64,000 nucleotides of DNA from Thuidium tamariscinum (Eukaryota > Streptophyta > Bryopsida > Hypnales > Thuidiaceae), in contig OX344751.2 of the NCBI GenBank assembly GCA_947034885.2, positions 3,348,001 to 3,412,000 of the forward strand, written 5' to 3'. The first letter of the stretch is position 1. The number at the start of each line of letters is the position of its first letter. Positions 34,726 to 46,017 of the stretch are shown here, piece after piece. The translations under genes were made by a program, and so were the position numbers. Below the pieces are notes generated by a model. The model worked only from the letters and a program-made list of their open reading frames with translations, had not been told where the DNA came from and did no database searches.

Positions 34726-35449
34726 GGGTTGTTGCAATAAACACTTACCGGTTTTGTCTCAAAATGGCTCAAAATCAGTGAGTCTTGTGAGTCCTGTGAC
34801 CCTTTGAAATAATTTTTTTTTAAATTGAAAAAAATATGTATAATTTGAAGAGCAATGAGAATATTATGTCTCTTGAAATTCAGACCTAAGAAATTTTTTC
34901 CCTAAATGTTATAGACAATGAAAAATACAATGAAAATAGCTCTTTTTTTTCACTAATTTGGTAAAAATAGTAAAAAAATTCAAAAAATGAAAATAATTTT
35001 TTTTTCCAAGTAAAGGTCTTTCTTTTCCAACAAATTTCATCTTTGGAAAAAATTAATTCTATTCTCTACACTTGCGCAAAGTCAGCCACTTTGACAACAT
35101 GTGGAGGTTGAAAAGTATAGTATTTTCAAAAAAATTCTTTCTGGTCTTGTGTAACTTTAGGTGAGGTCCTTGTATGCCAATTTTCAGCTCAAGATTTGCA
35201 TTTTTGGGTCAAAAATAAGACTAAAACCCCCCAAAATGGCCAAAGTAGACACCCAATTGGGGGCAGTTTTAAAATAGTAAACTAATTTTGAAAAAATTGA
35301 AAAAATTACACAAAATTTAAAACTTTTGTAGGCACCTTCATTTCAAGTTTCAAGTCAAATTAACAAAGGATGCAAAAGTTAAGAGCAAAAAACTACCTCC
35401 TAAAGGTCAAGGGGACATAAAAAAGGACAAGTGTTTCTTGCAATTACCC
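34726..35449 (+). mobile_element. GGGT-ended inverted-repeat transposon, copy B
   Basis: 724 bp, close to copy A (26-752) along its full length. Ends GGGTTGTTGCAATAAACAC and the reverse complement of GGGTAATTGCAAGAAACAC. Flanks AGGT and AGAT could be a mutated 4-bp duplication. Confidence 0.75.
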
Positions 35450-35897
35450 AGATATCCATATTCTTTGATACGTTTTCATAGTTGTCATTGTGTAAGTAGT
35501 TAGCATTTTTCTACTTTTATATGGTATCTATATAGACCTTTTTTTATTGCAGTCAAGGTGGCATTAAATGGTGCGGTTCTGTATTTGGACCTGTTGACAA
35601 CAGTGAAGGTCAGAAGTTGAAGATTTAGCAAACTACATTTTTATTTATTATGTAAATAGTGAGATGGACTGACAAATCCTATCAACCAACTTTAGTGTCC
35701 TACTAGAACTAGTGTACACTGAAATTTATATGAAGCTAACATTGTTCAATGCATATTCCAAAACGATGCTTCACTTGAGAAACGTTTACAGCAAGGCTTT
35801 TAACAACGTTTGACGGCCACCTCTTATTTTCATTTCTAGTGTACTGAACAACGTTCTCGATGATGCAAAGGATAACTTATTCTAGTAGTGATAATAA
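35450..35897. other. Spacer, nothing recognised
   Basis: No coding frame or repeat I can support. Confidence 0.4.
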
Positions 35898-36811
35898 CGG
35901 ATATTTGGGTCATTGCAAGAAACACCGTCCATTTTCCGTAGCGTTTTGGAAATGGACGCTATTTTCTTTGGGAGTACTATTTAATTAGAAAATTAATTTT
36001 AAAAAGATATGAAAAATATGTCTAATGTATAAAACTTAAAGAAGAAGGTATCCTATGAAGGAAAAGCTTAGGAAAATTCTCCAAGTAGGAGAACTAGAAA
36101 AGTGGAAAGTCTCATGAAAATGGGTGTATTTACATTTTAATTTGTAAAAAATAGGAAAAGTTATTTTTCTTGAATCTAAAAATTGGCCATTTGGGAAGAG
36201 TTGATGGTGATGATATTTCACTAAAAAAATAATCTCAACTCTATTATCAATGGTCAGAAATTGCGTGCAATGGGAGTGTTGTTTGCACACATGTGGAGGA
36301 CATAAAATAATGTATTTTTAGATTCCCTTCCATAGGAATATGCTTTCCTACTATGCAAATGCACCATGAAAATTTCAACTTTAGATCATTAAATTTGGGT
36401 ACTCCTAACGTAGTAAAAACCCCTAAACCTCAATTTGTGACAAATTAACAAAAAATAATTTTAAATATAAAATGATTTTTTTTAATTTCTGAAAAATAAG
36501 GGATGTAAAAATCATCAAGTTAGAGAGTTCCAATAATTATTTCATATTCTTGAATATTTTAATTCAAAAGTTATAGCAGAAAAGAACAACGTCACTCCAA
36601 TTGTGACGGAGAATAGGACCGGTGTTTCTTGCAACCACTCATTTCGTTAAAATGGCGGTATGCCACAAACTTGGCATTTTCAGGTTTAGACCATGTGGTC
36701 TAAACTGTATACCTCTCCTAGATTTTTAGACCTTGAAGTTTGAAATCTATACCAATCCTAGAAATTGAATGGAAAAATGGTGTAGGAATACCGCCATTTT
36801 AACAAAATATC
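35898..36811. mobile_element. AATTTCATTAAAATGGC-type MITE, copy 4, interrupted by copy D
   Basis: The left end is cut: CGGATATTT (to 35906), then the inserted element D, then ATTTCGTTAAAATGGCGG from 36641. The right end (to about 36811) is the reverse complement of AGATATTTTGTTAAAATGGC. With D and one ATTT taken out, the left end lines up with the right end. Confidence 0.75.
35907..36640. mobile_element. GGGT-ended transposon, copy D, nested
   Basis: 734 bp from GGGTCATTGCAAGAAACACC to GGTGTTTCTTGCAACCACTC, flanked by ATTT on both sides (35903-35906 and 36641-36644). The interior resembles the foldback at 33167-34245 (the TACAAATTAAAA region, AATTTGTGACAAATTAACA). The host MITE supplies the empty-site comparison that proves the 4-bp duplication. 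Confidence 0.8.
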
Positions 36812-37113
36812 TGTTTAATCCAAAAATGTCCAGATTTTAAACTTCAAACCCGGGGTGGCAACTCCTGTATTATATGCAGGGGGGACCGTTTTGAGAAGAG
36901 CAAAAAAGGTTGAGTATATCAATTTTAATAATTTATTATAACGTTAAAAGAGCTTTTTATAACACTTTTCCAATGAGGAGCTAGGGCTGAGATTTCTAAT
37001 AATTTATGCTACACTTAACAAAATTTAGACTATTGATGTAATTTTGAACTATATTTGCAAAACATCAAGAGATTTCCTAATGTTGAAAGACATAGACTTT
37101 ATGATTTTCATAG
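36812..37113. other. Short spacer, nothing recognised
   Basis: About 300 bp without any supportable feature. Confidence 0.4.
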
Positions 37114-37268
37114 ATGGAAAATTTTGTTAAAATGGCCATATTCCATATGCCATTTTCAAATTGTATGGTCTAAACCATTTAGCACATGTATAGATTTTAG
37201 AGTGCACAATCTAAACTATAAAAGTATTAGAATTTGTGCAACAATTGCCATTTTATCAAAATTCTCCT
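37114..37268. mobile_element. AATTTCATTAAAATGGC-type MITE, copy 5
   Basis: Ends GGAAAATTTTGTTAAAATGG and the reverse complement of GGAGAATTTTGATAAAATGG. The interior shares GGTCTAAACCAT and TCTAAACTAT phrases with copy 4. No clear duplication at the flanks. Confidence 0.6.
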
Positions 37269-38505
37269 TGAGGATCTCATAAAGAATTGCATCTAATATA
37301 AACAATACATCAAAAACATTGTGAAATTTTGTATGTATTTCCAAACTTTTTTAAATTATTATTTCTAAACTTTGTTAGTCTTTCATGGCTTTCACAACCC
37401 CATTCACAACTTTGTGAAGATGGATGTTTCAAGTAGTTTGGCAATAAAGGTGCACCAATTTAACTCTAAACCATATATACAACATTATTTCATCGAGTAC
37501 ACATATCATAAATTTGAAACATGTGATAAATTAAAGATGATGAAATTGAAAACATAACACATTGTGACATTCATGACATTGAGAGCATAGTGCTATGACA
37601 AAAAAGATCATAAAAATAATGATAGTGAAAAATTCTCCATTAAAATTTAATTTGATTAAGTGGAAAGCTAACTTCAAATGTCAAGAATCTTGGATTATAA
37701 ATAGTTGAGATAACAATGCAATCTAACCTTTGGCATTTAGAATCCTAGCCATCATAAATAGTTGAGGTTATAATGACATCTACCCCCTAGCATTATAAGA
37801 AGATTTTTTAAGAAGAATAAATAAGAAATAAGAAAATTTAATAATTTGAAAAAAAAGCTAGGGGATTTGATTGGTGCCCCCCGTTTGAGAAATTCTTTGT
37901 ATAATAAGTTCTTAAAATGTCTTTTAAGTGCCAAAAACTATTATGATTGATATAAAAATTATACCATTCAATTCTTCTCAATGTCTTCTTTCTTGCTATA
38001 TGCCTAAAGCTTACATGATAAAAAAAATTACACCCTTCTTGTACATTAGAAAAGTTAAGAAAGCACTTGTATTGCCATTGGGAGTTGCCACCCCGGGACT
38101 TCAAATTACTCCCAAACATTCAAAACAACTTAGACTAAGTGACTAACATGAAAATTTTACCACAATAACTTATAATAAGACTTCAAGGGGGACATAACTC
38201 AACATATTTTATTAAAAACTAGCATTTGATGAAGAAGAGACATTCAAGCTCCTCAAGTTGTAGCCATCAAAATACAGTTCGGTAAACACAAATTGAACCC
38301 ATGAACTTTGAATGGTTTCCAAAAATTAGTACATCTTTGATTGAACTTTGATTGATGTGAAATTTTACCACCCAAGCTAAAAGAGAGAGTGCATGTTTAT
38401 CAGCAAGTTTTTATTGAATTTAGACATTGGATGCGAAATTTACTGCACAATTGCACTCCTGCACTTCTACTTTTAGACTGTGAGGCCGGACACTTCAGGT
38501 CCCCT
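37269..38505. other. AT-rich spacer, no gene seen
   Basis: Several short frames on both strands, none above 95 codons and none recognisable. No repeat with defined ends found. Confidence 0.45.
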
Positions 38506-38684
38506 GGGACATTTTAGGGTTAAGTTTGGGCCCCCGTATTTTTATTAGATTAAACCCGTAAAGGGTGTGGTTTTTACTCATAAACGCCCGAAGGCAGGAA
38601 AAGGCAGGAAAATACGTATACGGGCGGTTAACCTCTGCCTCCGTATTTTTATTAGACGGTTAAGTTCCTGCCGCAGAATGTCCC
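38506..38684. repeat. Possible small GC-richer element with GGGACATT ends
   Basis: Starts GGGACATT and ends AATGTCCC, with two internal direct copies of CCGTATTTTTATTAGA (near 38534 and 38641). Its composition differs from the surroundings. It lies about 650 bp upstream of the wax gene start and could be a MITE or part of the promoter. Confidence 0.35.
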
Positions 38685-39330
38685 ATCAATCTTATTAGCA
38701 CTAGTACTCTGGGCGAACTTGGCCGCTTTACTCTGGATTTGGTTAGGTACTCTTCGACCTCTTCTCTGGAATTGATTGCTCGACCCGACCCTGGAGTGTA
38801 GCTGAACTCCAGTTGAGTTACTGATGTTCAGAAATCAGAACTGGACGTACTTGCATGTGGGAGTTGTCCAGTCAGACGTACTGTATACGGGATCGATCAG
38901 AGGTGTCGCAATCAGGGAGCCAGGACGCGACGAGCTACAGGAGACCGCTGGAGAGAGATTGAAATTTTCATCAGTCAAATGTTGGAAAGAGAGAGCCAGG
39001 GGCGACGGAAGTACGTACAGTGTATATTATAGATATATGAAGCATGTTTCCCTGGCTAGTCTTCTGAGCTAGTATCGAATCGTCGATCTTGAGTCTTGAT
39101 CGCGCGATGCTGGATCGAGTTTGCATTTGAGTTTGCGTGATCGATCGAAGCGCAAAGCGAGCTTGGTTGTGTTGTAGTTGTGTTATGGTGTGTTGAGCAG
39201 AAGCTAGCTAAGCCCGAGCTCGTATATTTGTTTCTGAAAGGGCCTACTAATTATTTTGTATAGCTAGATCGATCAAAGGCTGAAACAGAGCAAAGCAAAG
39301 CAGCTAGCTCGGCCCTTGTCGACGTACGCC
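38685..39330 (+). promoter_or_regulatory. Upstream region of the wax gene (promoter and 5' UTR)
   Basis: Composition changes from AT-rich repeats to unique sequence rich in GATCGATC and AGCTAGCTAG words, which often mark plant promoters and leaders. A possible TATA box (TATATTATAGATATA) lies at about 39022-39036, some 300 bp before the start codon. The transcription start is not proven. Confidence 0.4.
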
Positions 39331-42300
39331 ATGAAAGCTATTCAGCCAGGCCCGTGGACACACTTTCCATGGCACAGTTTGGGCAACTTCAAGGTCAGTG
39401 CTAGATGTCACTAAATTTCGTGCAACAGATTCTCGATCTATCGATCAACAAGCAAGCAATCACCAACACTGATCGAGGCAATCCATTATCCATGTAGCTA
39501 AAAGATTCATCCTGTTGAGTGCTATTATCATGTACTAGTGAGGACAGAAGACTTAGATCGGATGCTGTAAAGAACAAACGGTTGAAATGCATTGAAACAA
39601 CATTAATTTAATCAAGCTAGCTAGACGTTACTTACAACAGCATTAGAGTGGACATCAAACGTTACGTACATTCAAGTTGTGGAGTAATTAAAGACCATTC
39701 ATTTGAAGCTAGCTAGCATGCACGTCCTCTCGATTAGTTGTGTATGTATTGTTTAAAGTTCAGGCTAGTGGTTTTTGTGTGATTGAATATTTGCTTAAAT
39801 TCTTGTGTTAATTTGTAGAAAACTGAAGGACATTTGAATTCCACTGTCCATTTTTTGCATGCAGTACCTGCTGTACATGCCCCTACTGTTGGGGGAGGTC
39901 TACAACCGTTACACAGGCACGGTCGACCCCAACAACGTGTTTCTGTTCCTGCTTGCGCTGACTGCAGCTCGCCACTTGGTGGGTCAATTGTGTATCACTT
40001 TGTCGCGCTGGCCATACCTCGTCCGAAACCGCGAAATCCAGAAGAAGGGGGTCTCCTTTGATAGTGTGGACCATTCCAGCAACTGGTAAGTTAAAGCTCG
40101 TATGACTGGAATCGGGTGTTTGTCATTTGAGAGATATGTATGTATCGAGTTACCCCCAGTCAGGGTTTTCTATAAGTGTATGCTATAATTATTCAACAGT
40201 TTAATTAATAACATTGACAAATTGAGTCGAAAGTGGGAAAATTAGAATTGTCAGTCCAATGTCGAAGGATATATCTTTCGAGGTCGGACTCGTAATTCAG
40301 AACCTTCCTCCGCGTAAACGTGACATGACTGTGCAGGGACGATTACCTCATACTGGACACGGTCACGACTGCAGCGGTGTACTTGACCCCCTGGTTTCGG
40401 AACCAGACGTATCCCATGTGGGACTTGCGAGGCTTGGTGATCTGTTTGCTGTTCCACATGGGTCCAACTGAGGCCATCTATTACTGGCTTCACCGGGCTC
40501 TCCACAACCATTATCTCTACACTCGCTACCACTCTCACCACCACTCCATGTTCGTCACCGAAGCCAACGCAGGTAACTGTGCACGCACGCACGCACTCCG
40601 CAGATCGACTTCTTGATCGATCTTCTTCTTTGGGGATGGAACCCTAATTTTGACCGATGCTCTAAAAAAGCTGCAGTACCAAATGCAAAGATCAAGTTAG
40701 CACTCATCGTTGAATAATTAATACACACTCGATCAGCAACATCGTTTAATTACAGCTCTTAGAATGGAGGAATCTCTTTCCGAAAATTGGATTTTAATTC
40801 TCGATAGGCCCATCTCGAACCTCAAATGTGATATAATTATCAATCCTGTGGGTACGTACTTCAGAGTTTTTGGCACTCGAATGTAACAGTCCTGGTGCTT
40901 TGAAAGATGCCATTTCAATTCAACAGAAATTGGGGACCGTAGGCTACAAATATTATATAATTCCACATTGATGTGTTATGTTGTTTTTTCAGGAACGGTT
41001 CATCCATTTGCGGAGCATATCCTGTACCTCATCAATTTCACCATTCCAATCCTAGGAACGTGGTGTCTTGGCCGTCTCTCATTCGGCACCGTCGCCGTCT
41101 ACTTCATCGGTTTCGACGTTATGAACGCGGTGGGGCACTGCAATTTCGAGTTTGTGCCAGAATGGCTGTTTCGAGCCTTTCCGCCTCTCAAGTATCTCAT
41201 CTACACTCCATCGTAAGTCTCTTCATCCTGACCCCACTGATCTGAGCCATGGAACTCAAATTCACCTCAATCAATGCAATGCAATGCAATCAGTTTCTCA
41301 AAAGCATTGGTGAACAGGAAGAACCATACTCGTAAATTTCATTAAAATGGCAGACTTCGGCACCTTTAAGATTCAGACTGTGATCTGAAATCTACACCAG
41401 TTCTAGATGTCTTAAAAGTCTATACATATCATAAACCTCTTAATCTATATTTGTCCTGCAGTCTGAAAAATGACACATGGAATACTGCCATTTTAATGAA
41501 ATTTACCATCCATTAATTTTTGTACATGAACATGGAAAAATAAACTTACATTGGATCATATGGAGACAGTTGTAGCTTAGTTCTTTTGAGACCTGTTAAG
41601 GAGGGGTATGAAGGAAGATTCAAAAATTAGGGTTACAACTCAAAGTACCATAAATGTTACTGCAGCCTGGATATGGAATGAACATCTGCCTCACCATTTC
41701 TCATAGACTGATTTTATATATATAAATAATTTCTCAAACCTCAACGGAGCCCATTTTAAAGAGGTGGCACCAAAAATTTGGACTACATGGAGTATAGTTA
41801 TACTATATCTATCCTCATCTTTCACATAGTCTGGTGTCTCAATATATACTATGATTGATTGAGAATGATTCAAGAATATGATCCACCTATGAAAGTTTCA
41901 TAACTAGTAAATCATCCTTGTGATTAAGTTATGGAATCAATATAGATCTCTAGAAATTCTTTTGGTGACTCGGTATGGTATTTTGTATTACAAGATTCTA
42001 GTTTCACATTACCTACTAGTCTAGTCTATAAATAAGTCCATTATGAAAATGGTGAATTTCATTAATATGAAAATATTCCCAAAGAATGGGCAACATTCCT
42101 TAAAGTTGGCATGACATTCCATTAAAATGATCCTATTTAAATATGTCAGAAATGGCACATGAACACCACCATTTCAATGAAATTCACCATAAAATCAAAA
42201 AGTTTTGATGTCCATAATTTTGAACCCCATTGCAATTGCAAATGCAAATGTTTTGGACTCATTTGTGTGTGAGATCTTTGCAGATACCATTCTCTCCATC

Positions 42301-45300
42301 ACTCCCAAGTCCACACAAACTTCTGCCTGTTCATGCCCATGTACGATTACTGGGGTGGAACAATGGACAAGAATAGTGATGCCCTGTATCATTCGGTTCG
42401 GAAAGGTAAAACTGACTGAAACCAGACCCTCCTCCATTTGAATGTATAATTAAGAACTGTAGAAGATCACACTATTTGTTTCATTATAATTTTAAGGGTT
42501 ATAGAATCATTGGTACTCTAAAGTCATTGAACATAGAAGCAAGGCTTTTTTTTGGCTTTATGGTGCTAGATTGTACCAAAAAAAAATAATTTGGCTACAA
42601 AAATGGCAAAAAAATGTGAGGTTTATTGCCAAAAAACCACAAACTATAAAGAAAAATCTTGGATGAAACCACCAAATTGTGAATGAAAACATAATTATAG
42701 ACATGGGATATGAACAAATGTGATATTTCCTACCCAATATGTAGACGAATGTTGGAATTTGGAGCACCACTATAACATTTTATATCACTACTTTGGAACT
42801 TCATAAGAAATGGAAAAAAAAAGCCCCTGCTTGGAAGCTTTGTTGAGAATCAAATTAAGCTGATGCAGGCCATGATTCGTTTTGCAAGCAGGTGTGAAGC
42901 AGAGCGCCGACTTTGTGTACCTGATGCACGGCACCGACTTGTTGCACATCTTTCATGTGACGCTCGGCATTCAGTCCTTCGCAGCAATGCCATACACACC
43001 ACATTGGCTGCTGTGGCCTCTGTACCCGCTGGCTGTTCTCGTGATGCTGCTGCTTTGGCTGTGCGGACAGCCGTTTGCCGTAGACAAGTATCAGATTCCC
43101 GGCGTCAAAGGGGAGACTTGGGTCATTCCGCGGTACCGTTTCCAGGTACCAAAAAAATATATATCAAATAATTCACCCTTTCAATACACAATATTGAATA
43201 TAACACAAGATGTGCACGGTCTAAAATGGGAGTCTGTAAAAAGCCCTAGTGTTGCTGATTTTGGTATACATAGAGACTGTAAGTTGGAAGTTCATGACCT
43301 GTTCACATGGTGTCCAAATAATGTCTGCTACAGCCCAATGGAATCTTCTTTCCACTTGCCAATAATGAGATTCAATGGAGAATAGTTTATGTGAAGTAAT
43401 ATTAACTATGCTTAATTGGAAGTTGTGACAATTGCAGGAGTGCATACCTTATATTTCCTACTTGAATTTCAGCAAATTGGTTGCTTTTTGAAAAATCAGT
43501 CAGTAGTTTGAATGAATTTAGAATCATTTGGATGAAACATGCATAAGTGCATAACCAATTGTGTATCCAACAGCATGCCTTGATAACCTAGAGTCATTGG
43601 ATTACAGATAGACCAAGAGACACTACTTGGAGAATGTTCAACAATTGTGTTTTGAGACAACTATTGGAAATTCTGTTGACAAAAATGTGGCCTCTTTTAA
43701 CATTCACACTATATTCATTCGATTTCATCTTAAAGTGTAACTAAAAAATCAGACCTGACTAACATACAATCATGGCCTTCGGAAGAATTTTTCTTCTGTA
43801 AAATAAGGGATCCGTTCGCAGTCTTTTTGTAGCACAGATGTTGAAAGTTGTCATTCCGCTGAATTTGACCTCATGTACACTCAGTAGTTCAATTTTTAAG
43901 AATGAATTCCGAGCATGGGATTCTGACCGATTTCATTCATGCTTGATCATGTGCACAGTACTCCCTGGAATTGGAGAAGAATCGAATCAACGCGCTCATA
44001 GAGGATGCGATTGTCTCGGCGGAAGCGGAGGGGTGCAAGGTCATCAGTCTCGGAATGCTCAACAAGGTTTGTATGGGAGAAACTTAAAACCCTAGTCTCA
44101 ACCCGAAATCTCAGAAGAAACCCAACAAAAGTAGCACCCTTTCTGCGGCACATTGATTGAACCCAAATCCCATTCTGTTTCTTACATATTTTCAGATGAA
44201 TATTCAGTAAGATGTGTGCATTCGTAGAGCAATTGAAGAATGTTATGAGGTGTGGGAAGAGGTCTCAAGAAAGGAAAAGAAAAGAAAGATGTGTTTATGC
44301 TGAAGTTGATTGAAAAAAATTTGATTCGGAGTTACATGAGCTAAGTGTAGGATTGTGCACAGGAAGCGAGCCTAAATGGAGGTGGTGCTCTTCAAGTGCA
44401 AAAGAATCCACGGCTGCGCATCCGAGTGGTGTCGGGATACACGTTGACAGCGGCTGTGGTCATCAAGAGATTGCCGAAACATGTGCAGGAAGTCTTTCTT
44501 GTGGGGTCCTCGGCGATCAGCCGCGGCATCGCCCTGTACCTTGCCAAACAGGGAGTGCGCGTCTTGGTATGCAACTGATTTCATTTTGAGTGATTGCTAT
44601 GCGACCCAATTCCGATCCCAAAGAAAATTGGGACTGTTTGAGAATGAACCCTAAACCTAAATCTCAGATCTGTAACTAGTCTTCTAAAACTTTTAGAGCT
44701 CTGAGCACATAACTTTGAACATACCATGTGAACAAATATAAGTACACATAATTATAGCTTCTCACGGGCACTAACTCTGATTCATCACTACGGTAGTTAG
44801 CATTATCAAAAACTATTTTGTTCGTGGTTTGCTTTTGCATGCCAGTAAGCATGACCAGCAAACTTTCTGTATTATAAATATTAAAGCTTGTCAATTAAGT
44901 ACTTGCATCTAGATCTTAGAAGGCAAATTGAAGTGAGCACTTTGAGTGGCACTGTTTTTGAACAACTCACTACAATGAGCATTTGGGAAAGGAAATAATG
45001 CCCAACTATTTCCACAAGTAAAACAAGTCGAATTTATACCAATTCAATGCATTTTTCATGCAAGAACAACCTTTTCTTTTAACCGTATAAAATGCGTCAG
45101 AATTGATCGATGTGGCTTGTTGTGTGGCTTTCCAAGTTCAAGATGTGATGAGCATCAACCGTGGCTGTGATAATCCATTGCATCAGTAGTTTCTGCGTAT
45201 TGATGATATGCTTTTTTTTTGGTGTCTGTGTACTGAACTGCAGATGCTAACGCCGTCTCATCAATCTTTTGAGGACATTCGATCTGAACTGCCACGTGAC

Positions 45301-46017
45301 AGCCACCGATTTCTTGTGAACGTGACTAAGTTTCAAGCAGGAAAACAATGCCCAGTATGTACATAATTCCAAACCTCCTTGATATCATCTTCTCAATTGT
45401 CACACTCCTTGCCTGCTCTCTGCGAAGCTCACGTGCATCATATGCATTCGGACGTTTCTTTTTCTCACTCTCTTTGTTGGATTCAAAATTCCTGAATTGC
45501 AACAACTGATGTAGGTATGGATACTTGAGGAGAGCATTGAAGCCGAGGACCAGCAGTGGGCGCCGACAGGGGCACATTTTCATCAGTTCGATCTTCGTGA
45601 GTCCTTACCCCAGTCTCGGAAAGATTGTACCTACGGGACATACCCTGCCATGCAAGTCCCCAACAACATCAAAGGACTACGATCGTGTGAGGTACAAGCC
45701 TGCATTACCATCGCGAGTATAATCTCAATCTTCAATTGATCACCAATCGCTAATTGTAAGGTTTTCTAGGGTTTAGGGTTTAGGGATTGCACGATTGTTT
45801 GGGAAAATTGTCAATCCACAATTAGCAAGAAGCCCAGTTTGAATTTTCTCCATGTTTGCAGGTATCCCTGCCGCGGGGGGTGGTGCACGCTTGTCACGCT
45901 GCAGGCCTGGTTCATTACCTGGAGAATTGGAATCACCATGAAGTCGGTCCCATCAACATAGACCGCATTGATAGCGTTTGGGAAGCTGCATTGAAACATG
46001 GCTTTGAACTTGTGTGA
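39331..46017 (+). CDS. CER3: CER3/CER1-like wax alkane biosynthesis protein, 11 exons
   Basis: ER membrane protein that helps turn very-long-chain acyl-CoA into alkanes for cuticle wax. Exons: 39331-39393, 39865-40085, 40337-40572, 40993-41212, 42284-42405, 42892-43145, 43959-44066, 44363-44566, 45244-45354, 45515-45691, 45862-46017. All introns are GT-AG and the phases join to 623 aa, close to Arabidopsis CER1 (625) and CER3 (632). Start: [20 protein letters not shown], like the family's N-terminus. All three fatty acid hydroxylase His clusters are present: HRALH 147-151, HSHHH 160-164, HSLHH 249-253, plus HPFAEH 177-182 and GHCN 221-224. The C-terminal WAX2 domain is CER3-like (GTLTAAV-type [36 protein letters not shown]). 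The NWDD and His regions look more CER1-like, so it may be an early-diverging member. No defect seen. Confidence 0.92.
41332..41509. mobile_element. AATTTCATTAAAATGGC-type MITE, copy 2, in wax gene intron 4
   Basis: Terminal repeats GTAAATTTCATTAAAATGGC and its reverse complement are exact over 22 bp (41332-41353 and 41485-41506). It lies wholly in intron 4 of the wax gene and so does not touch the protein. Confidence 0.75.
42049..42190. mobile_element. AATTTCATTAAAATGGC-type MITE, copy 3, in wax gene intron 4
   Basis: Ends ATGGTGAATTTCATTAA and the reverse complement of ATGGTGAATTTCATTG. It contains repeated ATTCCATTAAAATG-like units as copy 1 does. It ends about 95 bp before the exon 5 acceptor (exon starts 42284), close enough to affect splicing, but the acceptor is intact. 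Confidence 0.7.
45767..45785. repeat. Short plant telomere-type repeat in intron 10
   Basis: TAGGGTTTAGGGTTTAGGG, about two and a half units of the plant telomere repeat, inside the wax gene's last intron. Such stretches are common in plant introns and leaders and bind telo-box proteins; it does not mean a chromosome end. Confidence 0.7.

Noticed and set aside
39834-40061. Long frames overlapping the wax gene (also 42863-43171, 44353-44589)
   Set aside because: They are out-of-frame readings of true exons; the correct frame is fixed by splice phases and family motifs.
45767-45785. Telomere repeat as a chromosome end or fusion point
   Set aside because: Only about two and a half units, inside an intron of an intact gene.
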